DNA of 64,000 nucleotides from Sinisalibacter aestuarii (GCF_027923545.1 NZ_BROH01000001.1:1-64000); one strand, 5' to 3'; shown: positions 47,823 through 57,679, numbered from the stretch's first letter. Numbers and translations are program-made. The notes: generated from the sequence alone by a model not told the origin.

Positions 47823-48689
47823 TTACTCGCCGCCGCCCAGTTGGTGTACGTATGCGGCGACGGCATTGATTTTGGCGTCGTCGAAGTTTTCGTTCATGCC
47901 CCAGGCCGGCATCACGCCGTAGGGGCCGACACGCACCGACTGCTCGACCTGCTCCGGCGAGGAGCCGAAGAGCCAGATCGCGTCGGTGAGGTTCGGTGCG
48001 CCCTGCGCCCGGTCGCCGGTGCCGTCTTCCATGTGGCACGAGGCGCAGTTGTCTTCGAACACCACGGCGCCTTCCGCCACGTCGCCATGCTCGTTTTCGA
48101 GACCGGCGAGCGAGCGGACATAGGCCACCACATTGGTGATCTCGTCATCCGTCAGGTAATCGTCGCCAAAGGCCGGCATTTCCGAGAAGCGCGCATTGTC
48201 TTCGTCTTCGGTGTTGCGGACGCCGTGGCGGATGGTGAAGGCGATCTCTTCGATGTCGCCGCCCCAGAGCCAGTCGTTATCGAGCAGGTTCGGGTAGCCG
48301 ACGGCCCCCGCGGCACCCGAGCCGTGGCACTGCGAGCAGTAGGTCGCAAAGGTCGCGCGGCCCGACTGGATCGCGTAGTTGTAGACATCCGGGTTGTCGG
48401 CCAGCGTGGTCAGGTCGGCCGAGGCGAGCTGCGCCTCGACTTCGCCGTTCATCGCCTCGAACGTCTCGATATCCGCCGCCACGTTGGCGCGGGTGGAGAA
48501 GCCGAGCAGGCCCGGGGTCGCCGACTTGACCAGCGGCCAGGCCGGGTAGGCGATCGAGTAGCCGATGCCCCAGATGATGGTTGCGTAGAAAATCCAGACC
48601 CACCAGCGCGGCAGCGGATTGTTGTACTCCTCAATGCCATCCCACTCGTGACCAGTGGTATTGACCTTGTTGTGATCGTCTTTGCTCAA
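47823..48689 (-). CDS. ccoP: cbb3 oxidase diheme cytochrome c subunit
   Basis: A 288-residue protein. The N-terminus has a membrane helix (RWWVWIFYATIIWGIGYSIA, about 27-46). Two c-type haem sites follow: TYCSQCHGSGAAG and NCASCHMEDGTGD, each with a downstream methionine ligand in SEMPAFGDDYL and GVMPAWGMN. It receives electrons from the bc1/cytochrome c pool and feeds CcoO/CcoN. Last gene of ccoNOQP. Confidence 0.97.
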   Translation of the reverse strand: MSKDDHNKVNTTGHEWDGIEEYNNPLPRWWVWIFYATIIWGIGYSIAYPAWPLVKSATPGLLGFSTRANVAADIETFEAMNGEVEAQLASADLTTLADNPDVYNYAIQSGRATFATYCSQCHGSGAAGAVGYPNLLDNDWLWGGDIEEIAFTIRHGVRNTEDEDNARFSEMPAFGDDYLTDDEITNVVAYVRSLAGLENEHGDVAEGAVVFEDNCASCHMEDGTGDRAQGAPNLTDAIWLFGSSPEQVEQSVRVGPYGVMPAWGMNENFDDAKINAVAAYVHQLGGGE

Positions 48690-48718
48690 AGCCGGTCCTC
48701 CTTGATTGAGCGCCGGGA

Positions 48719-48907
48719 TTACTCCCGGTCACCGGCAGGTTTGTCTTCGTGGCGGAAGGGGATGTTGGCCGTGTCTTCGTGGATCTTACGGCTGCCCGGG
48801 CGGAACGCCCAGACAACCACGCCGACGAAGAACACGAACATGGCAAGGAGCACCCAGCTGTCCGCGAATGCACGGAAGATCGAATAGATGTCCTGACCTT
48901 GCATCAT
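48719..48907 (-). CDS. ccoQ: cbb3 oxidase small subunit CcoQ
   Basis: A 62-residue protein with one membrane helix (SWVLLAMFVFFVGVVVWAFR) followed by RPGSRKIHEDTANIPFRHED, the CcoQ/FixQ layout. Start is either of two adjacent ATGs at 48907 and 48904. It stabilises the cbb3 oxidase. It lies between ccoO and ccoP. Confidence 0.92.
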   Translation of the reverse strand: MMQGQDIYSIFRAFADSWVLLAMFVFFVGVVVWAFRPGSRKIHEDTANIPFRHEDKPAGDRE

Positions 48908-48914
48908 CCCCTCC

Positions 48915-49664
48915 TTAACGGCTTGCGACGGGTTCGAAGGTCGAGAAATCGACCATCGTGCCGAGCACCTGCAGATACGCGATCAGCGCATCCATTTCGG
49001 TGACTTCGGGCTGCCCGTCGAAGTTGCGCGTCTGCGCCCCCGGATACCGCTCAAGCAGGGCATCGCCATCCGCGTCATCGAAGATGTCCGCGAAGGGGTC
49101 TACCTGGCTGACGAAGTCGATCTTCGCCAGTTCGATCTGCTCGTCGGTGTAGGGAACGCCCACGAACCGGTTGGTCGCCATGACCTCATCAATGTAGGTG
49201 CTCTCGGCCGAGATCACGTTGTCCATGAGGAAGGCGTATTTCGGCATCACCGATTCCGGCACCACGGATTGCGGGTCCATCATGTGGTCGACATGCCACT
49301 CGTCGGAGTAGCGGCCGCCCACGCGGGCGAGGTCCGGCCCCGTCCGCTTGGACCCCCACTGGAACGGGTGGTCGTACATCGACTCCGCTGCCAATGAGTA
49401 ATGCCCGTAGCGTTCCACCTCGTCGCGCATCGGCCGGATCATCTGCGAGTGGCAGACATAGCAGCCCTCGCGGATGTAGATATTCCGGCCCGCGAGTTCG
49501 AGCGGGGAGTAGGGGCGCACGCCCTCCACTTCCTCGATCGTGTTCTCAAGGTAGAACAGCGGTGCGATTTCGACGATGCCGCCGACGGTCACAACCAGGA
49601 GCGAGAAGATCAGCAGAAGCGTTGCGTTCTTCTCAAGGATGACGTGTTTGTCGATAAGTGCCAT
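48915..49664 (-). CDS. ccoO: cbb3 oxidase monoheme cytochrome c subunit
   Basis: A 249-residue protein with an N-terminal membrane anchor ([20 protein letters not shown]) and one haem c site in [20 protein letters not shown]. The conserved segment [20 protein letters not shown] and the downstream [15 protein letters not shown] (methionine ligand) are typical of CcoO. It is downstream of ccoN with a 14-bp gap. Confidence 0.97.
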   Translation of the reverse strand: MALIDKHVILEKNATLLLIFSLLVVTVGGIVEIAPLFYLENTIEEVEGVRPYSPLELAGRNIYIREGCYVCHSQMIRPMRDEVERYGHYSLAAESMYDHPFQWGSKRTGPDLARVGGRYSDEWHVDHMMDPQSVVPESVMPKYAFLMDNVISAESTYIDEVMATNRFVGVPYTDEQIELAKIDFVSQVDPFADIFDDADGDALLERYPGAQTRNFDGQPEVTEMDALIAYLQVLGTMVDFSTFEPVASR

Positions 49665-49678
49665 CTGTCCGGCCCTCC

Positions 49679-51274
49679 TTATTCAGCCGGCGCCGCGGCG
49701 CTTGCTTCCCGGGCGAGGGGAGCACGCTTGACGGTCATCCAGAGGTTGTAGGCCATGATCAGCGCGCCGGTGAGGTACAGGATACCGCCGATGCCGCGAA
49801 CCACATACATCGGGAACTTGGCCGCCACGGTGTCGGCGAACGAGTTCACGAGGAAGCCCTGAGCGTCGATCTCACGCCACATCAGACCTTCCATGATCCC
49901 GGTGACCCACATCGACGCGGCATAGAAGATGATGCCGATCGTGGCGAGCCAGAAGTGCCAGGAAACGAGGCGGTTCGAGTAGATCCCCGCCTTGTTCCAC
50001 AGGCGCGGGAACAGGAAGTAGAGCGCGCCGAAGGTGATCATGCCGTTCCAGCCGAGCGCGCCCGAATGCACGTGACCGATCGTCCAGTCGGTGTAGTGCG
50101 ACAGCGAGTTGACCGCCTTGATCGACATCATCGGGCCTTCGAAGGTGGACATGCCGTAGAAGCCGACCGACACCACCATCATGCGGATGATCGGATCGGT
50201 GCGCAGCTTGTCCCAGGCGCCCGAAAGGGTCATCAGGCCGTTGATCATGCCACCCCAGGAGGGCATCCACAGGATCACCGAGAACACCATGCCGAGGGTC
50301 GATGCCCAGTCCGGCAGAGCGGTGTAGTGCAGGTGGTGCGGACCGGCCCAGATGTAGAGGAAGATCAGCGCCCAGAAGTGGATGATCGACAGCTTGTAGG
50401 AAAACACCGGGCGTTCGGCCTGCTTCGGCACGAAGTAGTACATCATGCCCAGGAAGCCCGCGGTCAGGAAGAAGCCCACCGCGTTATGGCCGTACCACCA
50501 TTGCGTCATGGCGTCCTGCACACCGGCGAAGACCTGCACCGATTTGGAGCCGAAGAGCGACACCGGGATCGACAGGTTGTTCACCACGTGCAGCATGGCG
50601 ATGGTGATGATGAACGACAGGTAGAACCAGTTGGCGACGTAGATGTGCGGTTCTTTCCGCTTCATCAGCGTGCCCATGTAGAGCAGCAGATAGCCGACCC
50701 AGACAACGGTGAGCCACCAGTCGGTGTACCATTCGAACTCGGCGTATTCCTTGCCCTGAGTCGCGCCGAGCAGATAGCCCGTCGCGGCCAGAAGGATCGT
50801 GATCTGATAGCCCCAGAAGACGAACCAGGCGAGCCCGTCATTCCACAGGCGCGCGCCGGTGGTGCGCTGAACCACGTAGAACGAGGTGGTCACGAGGCCC
50901 GTGCCGCCGAAGGCGAAAATCACCGCGCTGGTGTGCAGCGGGCGAAGACGGCCGAAGTTGAGATAGCCTTCGGCCCAGGCAAAGTTGAGGTTCGGGAAGG
51001 CAAGCTGGAAGGCGATCCAGGTCCCGACCAGAAATCCGACGACGCCCCAGAAGGCCGTCAGAATAACGCCGATCCGGACAGGCCCGTCCAGATATCCGGT
51101 TTTCGGCGCCCGCGCGTTCCCCATACCCCGGAGAGTATAGATGAACGCGACGGCGGCGCTCAGAAGCCCGATCAGCGACGCGACCATAAAGGCCAGGTCA
51201 CGGGCTTCGCTCGCGAGGTACATGGTCAGGACTGCAATGAGCCCGAACAGCACCAGTTTAAGGTAATCCCACAT
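49679..51274 (-). CDS. ccoN: cbb3-type cytochrome c oxidase catalytic subunit I
   Basis: A 531-residue haem-copper oxidase subunit with about 12 helices. Haem and copper ligands are in [54 protein letters not shown] and [20 protein letters not shown]. The start is ATG 51274 ([15 protein letters not shown]) after AAGGGA; the in-frame reading to 51517 runs through the promoter. It reduces oxygen with high affinity at low oxygen. An FNR box lies 110 bp upstream. Confidence 0.97.
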   Translation of the reverse strand: MWDYLKLVLFGLIAVLTMYLASEARDLAFMVASLIGLLSAAVAFIYTLRGMGNARAPKTGYLDGPVRIGVILTAFWGVVGFLVGTWIAFQLAFPNLNFAWAEGYLNFGRLRPLHTSAVIFAFGGTGLVTTSFYVVQRTTGARLWNDGLAWFVFWGYQITILLAATGYLLGATQGKEYAEFEWYTDWWLTVVWVGYLLLYMGTLMKRKEPHIYVANWFYLSFIITIAMLHVVNNLSIPVSLFGSKSVQVFAGVQDAMTQWWYGHNAVGFFLTAGFLGMMYYFVPKQAERPVFSYKLSIIHFWALIFLYIWAGPHHLHYTALPDWASTLGMVFSVILWMPSWGGMINGLMTLSGAWDKLRTDPIIRMMVVSVGFYGMSTFEGPMMSIKAVNSLSHYTDWTIGHVHSGALGWNGMITFGALYFLFPRLWNKAGIYSNRLVSWHFWLATIGIIFYAASMWVTGIMEGLMWREIDAQGFLVNSFADTVAAKFPMYVVRGIGGILYLTGALIMAYNLWMTVKRAPLAREASAAAPAE

Positions 51275-51383
51275 TTCACGTCCCTTCGTCTTTCTCAGTC
51301 GCCCCCGCGTCGCGTGTTTACACCACGCCTGTGGGGACAATTGTCGACTTTTGTGGGTTTGGACGGTAACCCCGCCACTCGCT

Positions 51384-51397
51384 TTGATCCATGTCAA
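51384..51397. promoter_or_regulatory. FNR box before ccoN
   Basis: TTGATCCATGTCAA fits the FNR consensus TTGAY-N4-RTCAA. It lies about 110 bp upstream of the ccoN ATG on the minus strand. Confidence 0.88.
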
Positions 51398-51478
51398 TTC
51401 GCATCGGCGCCCGCGCCTTGTCGCCGCACCCCCTTGAAACAAGGATCGGGAGCAAGTCCGTGCCGCACGGCGAAAATC

Positions 51479-51492
51479 TTGACCCATGTCAA
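51479..51492. promoter_or_regulatory. FNR box before the universal stress protein gene
   Basis: TTGACCCATGTCAA, a full FNR consensus site centred about 90 bp before the usp ATG, 82 bp from the ccoN box. Confidence 0.85.
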
Positions 51493-51574
51493 GGAACCGG
51501 ACGCCGCTCAGGCGCATCCTGACGCTGAAAAAGACGTGTCACCTGGCGCGTCGCACAGCACGAAAGGGCAAGTC

Positions 51575-52414
51575 ATGGCCTTCCGGACGATCACAACGAT
51601 CCTGACCGACCCGGAGATGAGCGCCGCCTCGATGCAGACGGCGATGGAGATGGCCCGGCGCGAAGAGGCCCACCTCGACGTTCTCTGTCTCGGCATCGAC
51701 CGCACGCAGCCCGGCTTCTACTATGCCGGAGCCAATGCGATGGTGGTTCAGGACAATCTCACACAGGCGCGCGACGATTCGATGGAACTCGAAGAGCACG
51801 CGCGCACACTCCTCAAAGGCTCCGATTTTCCGTGGTCCGCCACGGCGGTCTCGGCCCAGATGGTGGCGCTGAACGGGCTTGTCGCCCATCGCACCCGATT
51901 CTCCGATCTGGTGGTTCTGCCCCGCCCCTATGGCGAACGGCGCGGCCACGATTGCGAGGCGATCACCGAAGCCGCGATGTTCGAGGGCGACGTGCCGGTG
52001 CTGATCCAGCCCGATGGCACCGGCTTCCCGGACGAGATTCGCACCGTGATGGTGGCCTGGAACGAAAGCACCGAGGCGCTCAGGGCGGTGCGGGCGGCGC
52101 TGCCCTTCCTGCAGAACGCCGAGAATGTGAACATCGCCATCGTCGATCCGCCGCAGCACGGGCCGGAACGCTCGGACCCGGGTGGCGCGCTCAGCCAGAT
52201 GCTTTCGCGTCACGGGGTGCGGCCCGAAGTCTCGGTCCTGTCCAAGACCCTGCCGCGCGTCTGTGACGTTTTGCTGCGCCATGCCAGCGATATCGACGCC
52301 GATCTGATCGTGATGGGGGCCTACAGCCACTCGCGGTTCCGCGAATCGATTCTCGGCGGCGCGACTCGCAGCATGCTCGAACTCGCGCAGGTGCCGGTGC
52401 TGATGGCGCACTGA
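51575..52414 (+). CDS. Universal stress protein (tandem UspA-type)
   Basis: A 279-residue protein with two Usp-like halves. The N-terminal half is MAFRTITTILTDPEMSAASM; the second half has RTVMVAWNESTEALRAVRAA and ends ADLIVMGAYSHSRFRESILG, whose G-(2)-RG-type nucleotide loop reads GAYSHSRFRESI. Start is ATG after GAAAGGG; a long upstream in-frame reading antisense to ccoN was rejected. It is divergent from ccoN and carries its own FNR box, so it is probably induced at low oxygen together with the cbb3 oxidase. Role unknown. Confidence 0.88.
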   Translation: MAFRTITTILTDPEMSAASMQTAMEMARREEAHLDVLCLGIDRTQPGFYYAGANAMVVQDNLTQARDDSMELEEHARTLLKGSDFPWSATAVSAQMVALNGLVAHRTRFSDLVVLPRPYGERRGHDCEAITEAAMFEGDVPVLIQPDGTGFPDEIRTVMVAWNESTEALRAVRAALPFLQNAENVNIAIVDPPQHGPERSDPGGALSQMLSRHGVRPEVSVLSKTLPRVCDVLLRHASDIDADLIVMGAYSHSRFRESILGGATRSMLELAQVPVLMAH

Positions 52415-52440
52415 ATTCTATCGTTTCTCCCTGAAGGACT

Positions 52441-52469
52441 GGCCGGGGCCGCTCGCTCCGGCCTTTTTT
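52441..52469 (+). terminator. Rho-independent terminator after usp
   Basis: GGCCGG and CCGGCC pair around an extended inner stem (GGCCGCTCGCT) and are followed by TTTTTT, 26 bp after the usp stop. Confidence 0.87.
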
Positions 52470-52504
52470 CTGTCCGATCCGGAGAATTGAGCCGGCAGGG
52501 CGGC

Positions 52505-53971
52505 TCAGCTCGGCCCGACCACCCGGCAATCGGTGGCCCGCGCCTGCAGCCGGCGGCAGGCCAGCTCGGCGCCGTCCTCGGTCAGCCCGACGAAATTCGC
52601 ATCATAGCCCTGCGGGCTGCGCGCAACCTTGCGCAGCGCTTCGCCCAGCGTCGCCAGCTCGACAAGCGCGGTCTTCAGCAGCACGCGCTCCGCCTCGTAC
52701 TGGCTGTTGAACCGGCCCACATTGATGCTCCAGTGCCGGCCGCCGGAGGTGGACAACCGGGTGACGACTTCCGGCGCCACCGGCTCCACCGTTTCCTCCG
52801 GCTCGACCGAAGCGAGGATGATCTCAGCCGGCCGCGGCTTGGGCAGCGGCGTGCTTTCCGGCGCGGTGAGTGATTCGGCGATCTTCTCGGTGGCGATCTC
52901 GGGTTCGGCGGCCTCGGCCACGGGCGCCGCAGGCGCCGCCGGTTCGGGCGTGGCTTGCGCCGTCACGATATCGGCCACCACCTCGTCGACCGTTTCGACC
53001 AGCGCCGCCACGATCGCTTCGTCCGGCGCGTTCAGCGTCGGGCGCGGTTGCGGGCGAATCGAACGGGTGGGTGCGCCGACCAGCCGGATCGTCTTGCCCG
53101 CCCCGCCGGCGGCCGGGCCTTCATAGGTGGGGCGTGCGGGTGCGCGCATCGCAACCCGGGTCGGAACCTTGGAGAAGCCCATATCGAGCAGTTCAGCCAT
53201 CCGCTTGTTGCGGTCGGCGGTGGACTGGCCGCCGAAGACGGTGGCGATGATCCGCTTCGAGCCACGCTCGGCGGATGCCACGAGGTTGAACCCGGCGGCG
53301 CGGGTATAGCCGGTCTTGATCCCGTCCGCGCCCTGATAGGAATTGAGGAAACGGCGGTTGGTGTTGGGCACTGCATGGCCGCCCACATCGGCGGAGAGAC
53401 GGGAGAACAGGTTGTAATAATCGGGATAGTCGAAGAATACGTGGCGGCCCATCGTCGTCATGTCGCGCGCCGTCGACATATGGCCCGACTCGGTCAGGCC
53501 ATTGGCATTCTTGAAATGCGTGCGCGTCATGCCCAGCGCGGCGGCGGTCCGGTTCATCCGGCGGGCAAAGGCGGCCTCCGACCCCTCGATGGCCTCGCCG
53601 ATGGCGGTGGCCGCATCATTGGCCGATTTCACCGCCGCGGCCCGAATGAGATAGCGCAGCGCAATCTTCTGGCCCGCACGCAGGCCCAGCTTCGACGGCG
53701 GCTCATTGGCGGCATTGGCCGAGATCGTGACCATCGTATCGAGGCTGATCTCGCCATGCTCGATCGCCTCGAAGGCGATGTAGAGCGTCATCATCTTGGT
53801 GAGCGAGGCGGGGTGAAGCTGGGTATCGGCGTTGCGCGAATGGATCACCTCGCCAGTGCGCATGTCCATCACCATTGCCGCATAGGGCGCGGCAATGCCC
53901 GACGATGCAAACACGAGCATCGTGGCAAGATATGCGAAAATGCGGGCGATCTGCCCTGGACGCGGTTTCAC
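52505..53971 (-). CDS. D-alanyl-D-alanine carboxypeptidase (penicillin-binding protein 5/6 type) with SPOR-like C-terminus
   Basis: A protein of about 488 residues started at GTG 53971; a signal segment (IFAYLATMLVFASSGIAAPY) follows. Active-site motifs are SLTK (S56-K59), SAN (116-118) and KTG in GADGIKTGYTRAAG. After the S11 peptidase core lies a Pro/Ala/Glu-rich linker and a C-terminal domain (GRHWSINVGRFNSQYEAERV, then LACRRLQARATDCRVV) of SPOR type, which binds septal peptidoglycan. It trims pentapeptides in the periplasm. An in-frame reading to 54115 adds a poor N-terminus. The family name is certain, the gene name less so. Confidence 0.9.
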   Translation of the reverse strand: MKPRPGQIARIFAYLATMLVFASSGIAAPYAAMVMDMRTGEVIHSRNADTQLHPASLTKMMTLYIAFEAIEHGEISLDTMVTISANAANEPPSKLGLRAGQKIALRYLIRAAAVKSANDAATAIGEAIEGSEAAFARRMNRTAAALGMTRTHFKNANGLTESGHMSTARDMTTMGRHVFFDYPDYYNLFSRLSADVGGHAVPNTNRRFLNSYQGADGIKTGYTRAAGFNLVASAERGSKRIIATVFGGQSTADRNKRMAELLDMGFSKVPTRVAMRAPARPTYEGPAAGGAGKTIRLVGAPTRSIRPQPRPTLNAPDEAIVAALVETVDEVVADIVTAQATPEPAAPAAPVAEAAEPEIATEKIAESLTAPESTPLPKPRPAEIILASVEPEETVEPVAPEVVTRLSTSGGRHWSINVGRFNSQYEAERVLLKTALVELATLGEALRKVARSPQGYDANFVGLTEDGAELACRRLQARATDCRVVGPS

Positions 53972-54171
53972 GTCGTCACCTGTCTCTGCCTCGTTCGCCG
54001 GGTCTTTTGCCCAGCTGATTTGCACCCAGCCTAGCAGAAGCGGGCAGCGCAGAAAACACCCGATTCGCATGAGTTTGCAAAGTGTGTTGATGTGACTCGG
54101 GAACATCCTGGGCATAGGCCGACGACAACCACAAGATGAACGATTGTGGCGGGAAAAGGCAAAATTGCCGG

Positions 54172-54873
54172 TCAGCCGATCTCGTTCAGCAACCCCGGAA
54201 GCGCGCCAAGGCTCGCAATCTCGGCGAAGCGGGCAAAACCCTCGGGCGGCTCCGCCGCCTCGTAGCCCCAGGTAAGCTCATGCGGCACGTAGACCCCCCA
54301 GGCGCCGGCTTCCAGCGCCGGGATCACATCGGATTTGAGCGAATTGCCCACCATCATCGCCGCCTCCGCCCCGGTGCCGTGGCGCATGAAGGCCGAGCTA
54401 TAGGTGGCGCGGGTCTTGTCCGACACGATCTCGACCGCATCGAACAGATCGCCCAGACCCGATTGCGCCAGCTTGCGCTCCTGGTCGAGCAGATCGCCCT
54501 TGGTGATCAGCACCAGCCGGTAACGCCCGGCGAGCGCGCGCACCGTTTCCTCGGCCTCGGGCAGAAGGTGGATCGGATGGGCCAGCATCTCGTGGCCCAC
54601 GTCGATGATCTCGCGCAGCACCCGCGCCGGCACCCGCTCGCCCGTAACTTCAATGGCGGTCTCGATCATCGACAGCATGAAGCCCTTGATGCCGAAGCCG
54701 TAATGCCCGAGGTTGCGCCGCTCGGCCGCCTCCAGCCGCTCGGCGAGATGACCGGGATCGACATAGCCCTGAAGCAGCGCGGCGAAGCGCTCCTGCGTCA
54801 TCTGGAAGAACGCCTCGTTCTGCCAGAGCGTGTCATCCGCATCGAAGCCGATTGTCGTCAGCGGCACGCGCAT
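54172..54873 (-). CDS. HAD-superfamily hydrolase
   Basis: A 233-residue protein. The nucleophile motif is TIGFDADDTLWQNEAFF (D10-D12 region), motif II is LVLITKGDLLDQERKL, and motif IV lies in AMMVGNSLKSDVIPALEAGAWG. These are the HAD phosphatase motifs with an FDADDTL start. The substrate is unknown. It is divergent from clpS. Confidence 0.88.
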   Translation of the reverse strand: MRVPLTTIGFDADDTLWQNEAFFQMTQERFAALLQGYVDPGHLAERLEAAERRNLGHYGFGIKGFMLSMIETAIEVTGERVPARVLREIIDVGHEMLAHPIHLLPEAEETVRALAGRYRLVLITKGDLLDQERKLAQSGLGDLFDAVEIVSDKTRATYSSAFMRHGTGAEAAMMVGNSLKSDVIPALEAGAWGVYVPHELTWGYEAAEPPEGFARFAEIASLGALPGLLNEIG

Positions 54874-54984
54874 TTCCCCCTTCGTTCCGCACCCTGTGCA
54901 ACCGGGCCTTTTTCATACCGCGGTTTGACGCTATATAGTGCGCTCTGAATGTGTCTGACTGAACAGCTTAACCAAGAGGCCCTC

Positions 54985-55323
54985 GTGTCGAAAGACCGGA
55001 ACATTCCCGTGCTGATGGCGGACGAGCGTGACGAACCCGGCGTCGCGCTGCAGACCCGGCCAAAGACGAAGCGGCCGCCGATGTACAAGGTGCTGCTGCT
55101 CAACGACGACTTCACCCCGATGGAATTCGTGGTGATGGTGCTGGAGCGGTTCTTCGGGATGAACCATGCCCAGGCCTTTGAACTCATGCTCATGGTGCAC
55201 AAGAAAGGCCTCGCCGTCGTTGGCGTGTTTTCCTACGAAATCGCCGAGACGAAAGTGACCCAGGTGATGGAACTGGCCCGCCAGCATCAACACCCGCTGC
55301 AATGCACGATGGAGAAGGAATAG
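54985..55323 (+). CDS. clpS: ATP-dependent Clp protease adaptor ClpS
   Basis: A protein of about 112 residues. [20 protein letters not shown], then [20 protein letters not shown] and [20 protein letters not shown] match ClpS, including the NDD and hydrophobic pocket residues that bind N-degrons. It delivers N-end-rule substrates to ClpAP. The GTG at 54985 has AAGAGG upstream; an ATG at 54949 is an alternative. ClpA is not in the window. Confidence 0.93.
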   Translation: MSKDRNIPVLMADERDEPGVALQTRPKTKRPPMYKVLLLNDDFTPMEFVVMVLERFFGMNHAQAFELMLMVHKKGLAVVGVFSYEIAETKVTQVMELARQHQHPLQCTMEKE

Positions 55324-55341
55324 GCTGCGGCCTTCCTCGCC

Positions 55342-56313
55342 ATGAGCGCCTCCCGCCTCACCCTCGCGCTTTCCGATGGCGCGCTCCGGCTGCCCGAAGG
55401 GCCCGTGGCGGTGTTTGGCCCGCCCGCCGGCTATGACCTGTCGGCGCTGCGGCCAGAGGGCACGACCATCGTCACCCACTTCTTCCCCGACGCAGCGGCC
55501 TGGGCGCAGGCGGGATTCGCCGTGGCGCAAGCCGCCGAGGGGCCGTTTGCCGCCGCACTCGTCATCCTGCCGCGCGCCAAGGATGCGGCCCGCGCGCTGA
55601 TCGCCGAGGCAAGCGCCGCCGCGCCGCTGGTGATCGTCGATGGCCAGAAGCATGACGGGATCGATTCGATGCTGAAGGCGGTAAAGGCCCGGCGGGCGCC
55701 CGATGGCACGATCTCGAAAGCGCATGGCAAGCTGTTCTGGTTCACCGGCGGCGATTTCGCCGACTGGGCCGCCGCCGACCGCGCGGTGGACGGGTTCATC
55801 ACCCGCCCCGGTGTGTTTTCGGCGGACGGGCCCGACAAGGGCTCGCTCGCGCTCATCGACGCGCTGCCGCCGCTCAAGGGCCGCGTTGCCGATCTGGGCG
55901 CGGGCTGGGGCTTTCTCGCCCGCCACATCCTGGGCTCGGCTACTGTCACCCATCTCGATCTGGTCGAGGCCGACGCGGTGGCGCTCGATTGCGCCCGGCG
56001 CAACGTGGCGGACCCGCGCGCCGCCTTCCACTGGGCCGACGCCACCCGCTTCACGCCCGATGCGCCCTATGACGCGGTGGTGTCCAACCCGCCCTTCCAT
56101 GTCAGCCGCGCCGGTGATCCGGGGCTGGGGCAGGCGTTCATTTCCGCGGCCGCCCGGATGCTCACGCCGCATGGCAGCTTCTGGATGGTCGCCAACCGTC
56201 ACCTGCCCTACGAAGTGGCGCTCGGCCGATCTTTTCACCATGTCGAGGAGGCCGGTGGCACACCGGGCTTCAAAGTGATCCACGCGAGCCGCCCCCATCG
56301 CATCCGGCACTGA
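55342..56313 (+). CDS. rsmC: 16S rRNA (guanine-N2)-methyltransferase, RsmC-type
   Basis: A 323-residue two-domain methyltransferase. The N-terminal half is a degenerate Rossmann domain. The C-terminal half has the SAM motif VADLGAGWGFLARHIL, acidic THLDLVEADAVALDCARRN, and the catalytic motif VVSNPPFHVSRAGDPG (NPPF). This NPPF plus two-domain pattern is RsmC/RlmG type. G1207 of 16S rRNA is the expected target by family. It lies 18 bp after clpS, probably one operon. Confidence 0.88.
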   Translation: MSASRLTLALSDGALRLPEGPVAVFGPPAGYDLSALRPEGTTIVTHFFPDAAAWAQAGFAVAQAAEGPFAAALVILPRAKDAARALIAEASAAAPLVIVDGQKHDGIDSMLKAVKARRAPDGTISKAHGKLFWFTGGDFADWAAADRAVDGFITRPGVFSADGPDKGSLALIDALPPLKGRVADLGAGWGFLARHILGSATVTHLDLVEADAVALDCARRNVADPRAAFHWADATRFTPDAPYDAVVSNPPFHVSRAGDPGLGQAFISAAARMLTPHGSFWMVANRHLPYEVALGRSFHHVEEAGGTPGFKVIHASRPHRIRH

Positions 56314-56350
56314 ACCCGGCTAGGCTCGCCACAGGAATCAGGAGAAACCC

Positions 56351-57193
56351 ATGCCGTTTTTCATTTCCGGCAAGACCGCGATCGTCACCGGCGCGGCCAA
56401 CGGCGTCGGCCTCGCGATTGCGCGCCACTTTGCGGAACAGGGCGCCAATGTCGTCTGCGCCGACCGCGACGAGGCCAAGCTGATCGACGAATTCGGCGCG
56501 AACCCCGAAAGCGGGAATGGCGGCAACAGCGACGAGGCCGAGGCGCGCAACATCCGGATCTTCGCCGGCGATCTGCGCAAGAAGCTCACGATCAAGAACC
56601 TGATCTCCGCCACCATCGACGCGTTCGACCGGGTCGATATCCTCGTCAACGCATCGCGCCAGGTAATCGCCTCCGACCCGCTCGACATGGAAGACCAGGC
56701 CGTCGAAACCCTGCTCGACCAGAACCTGATGACCGCGCTCCGGCTCAGCCAGGCCGTGGCGAAGCGCATGATCAGGCAGGGCGACGAGCTGCCGGAAGAC
56801 AGCGATATGCCGCTCGGCGCGATCGTGAACCTCTCGTCCATCGCCGCCACCCGCACCCAGCCGGGGCTGATGGCCTTTTCGATCTCCGCCGCCGCGCTTG
56901 AGCAGATGACCCGCGCCTTCGCCGTGGCGCTCGCCCCGCACCGGGTGCGCGTCAACGCCATCAGCTTCGGCTCGGTGATGAGCGCCAGCCTGCAGGAAGC
57001 CCTGCGCGAAGATACCGGGATGCGCGACATGATCGTCGACGGCACCCCGCTTGGCCGCATCGCCAGCCCCGGCGAAGTGGCCGAGACGGCGCGCTTCCTC
57101 GCCTCGGACGGCGCCGGGTTCATGACCGGGCAGATCCTCACCGTCGATGGCGGGCGCACCCTCGTCGACGCGGTCGGCGCTCCGGCGCATTGA
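56351..57193 (+). CDS. Short-chain dehydrogenase-like protein with degenerate active site
   Basis: A 280-residue SDR-fold protein. The cofactor loop TAIVTGAANGVGLAIARHFA is intact and the C-terminus (GEVAETARFLASDGAGFMTG) is normal. The catalytic Tyr-x3-Lys is replaced: after Ser163, F176 stands where Tyr should be and A180 where Lys should be (GLMAFSISAAALEQM). The NNAG box also reads VNASRQ. It is therefore unlikely to be a normal dehydrogenase and may be a regulatory or structural NAD(P)-binding protein. It starts 37 bp after rsmC. Confidence 0.85.
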   Translation: MPFFISGKTAIVTGAANGVGLAIARHFAEQGANVVCADRDEAKLIDEFGANPESGNGGNSDEAEARNIRIFAGDLRKKLTIKNLISATIDAFDRVDILVNASRQVIASDPLDMEDQAVETLLDQNLMTALRLSQAVAKRMIRQGDELPEDSDMPLGAIVNLSSIAATRTQPGLMAFSISAAALEQMTRAFAVALAPHRVRVNAISFGSVMSASLQEALREDTGMRDMIVDGTPLGRIASPGEVAETARFLASDGAGFMTGQILTVDGGRTLVDAVGAPAH

Positions 57194-57196
57194 CGC

Positions 57197-57565
57197 CTAT
57201 TCGGGGTATGCCGCCTGACAATCGGCAATCGCCGCCGTCAGCCGCCGCGCCTCGGCGCGCAAGGCATCGAGCTTGGCCTGCTCGGCCACGCGATTGATCG
57301 GCCGCCTGTCGAACATCGGCTCGCCATCCTCGGCGCGGCAGAGATAGGCCGACCCGGTGGGCCGCAGGCAATAATGCAGCCCGATCTCGTTGCGGGCCGG
57401 CACCAGCCCAAAGCCGCGCCGCAGGAGCATCTCGGTCTCGCGGATATGGAAGGTGGTGTTGCGCAGCTCGGCGCGGTAAGGCGCCTCGCATTGCTGGCGC
57501 GGCGTGGTGGCGCAGGCGGCAAGGGTGAGCGCAACGGCAAGGGCAGACAAGGCAATCGAACGCAT
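57197..57565 (-). CDS. Small outer-membrane-type lipoprotein of unknown function
   Basis: A 122-residue protein with a lipobox: SALAVALTLAACATTPRQQC, cysteine about residue 18. The mature part (ELRNTTFHIRETEMLLRRGF) has two further cysteines that may pair. I do not recognise the family. It lies between two converging or diverging genes, antisense to the hemF upstream region. Confidence 0.75.
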   Translation of the reverse strand: MRSIALSALAVALTLAACATTPRQQCEAPYRAELRNTTFHIRETEMLLRRGFGLVPARNEIGLHYCLRPTGSAYLCRAEDGEPMFDRRPINRVAEQAKLDALRAEARRLTAAIADCQAAYPE

Positions 57566-57679
57566 GGGACTCCCTCCGGTTTCGTCCCAAGCCTACTGCG
57601 GGCGGCGCGGGGCGAAAACACCCTTTCCCCCATCGGCCCTTTCTTGCTAGCCAGCACCAGTGCCGGTTTGGAGGAACAG

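Noticed and set aside
49658-51574. A long N-terminal extension of the universal stress protein, antisense to ccoN
   Set aside because: The real start is ATG 51575 with a ribosome site; the extension overlaps the ccoN gene, both FNR boxes and promoters.
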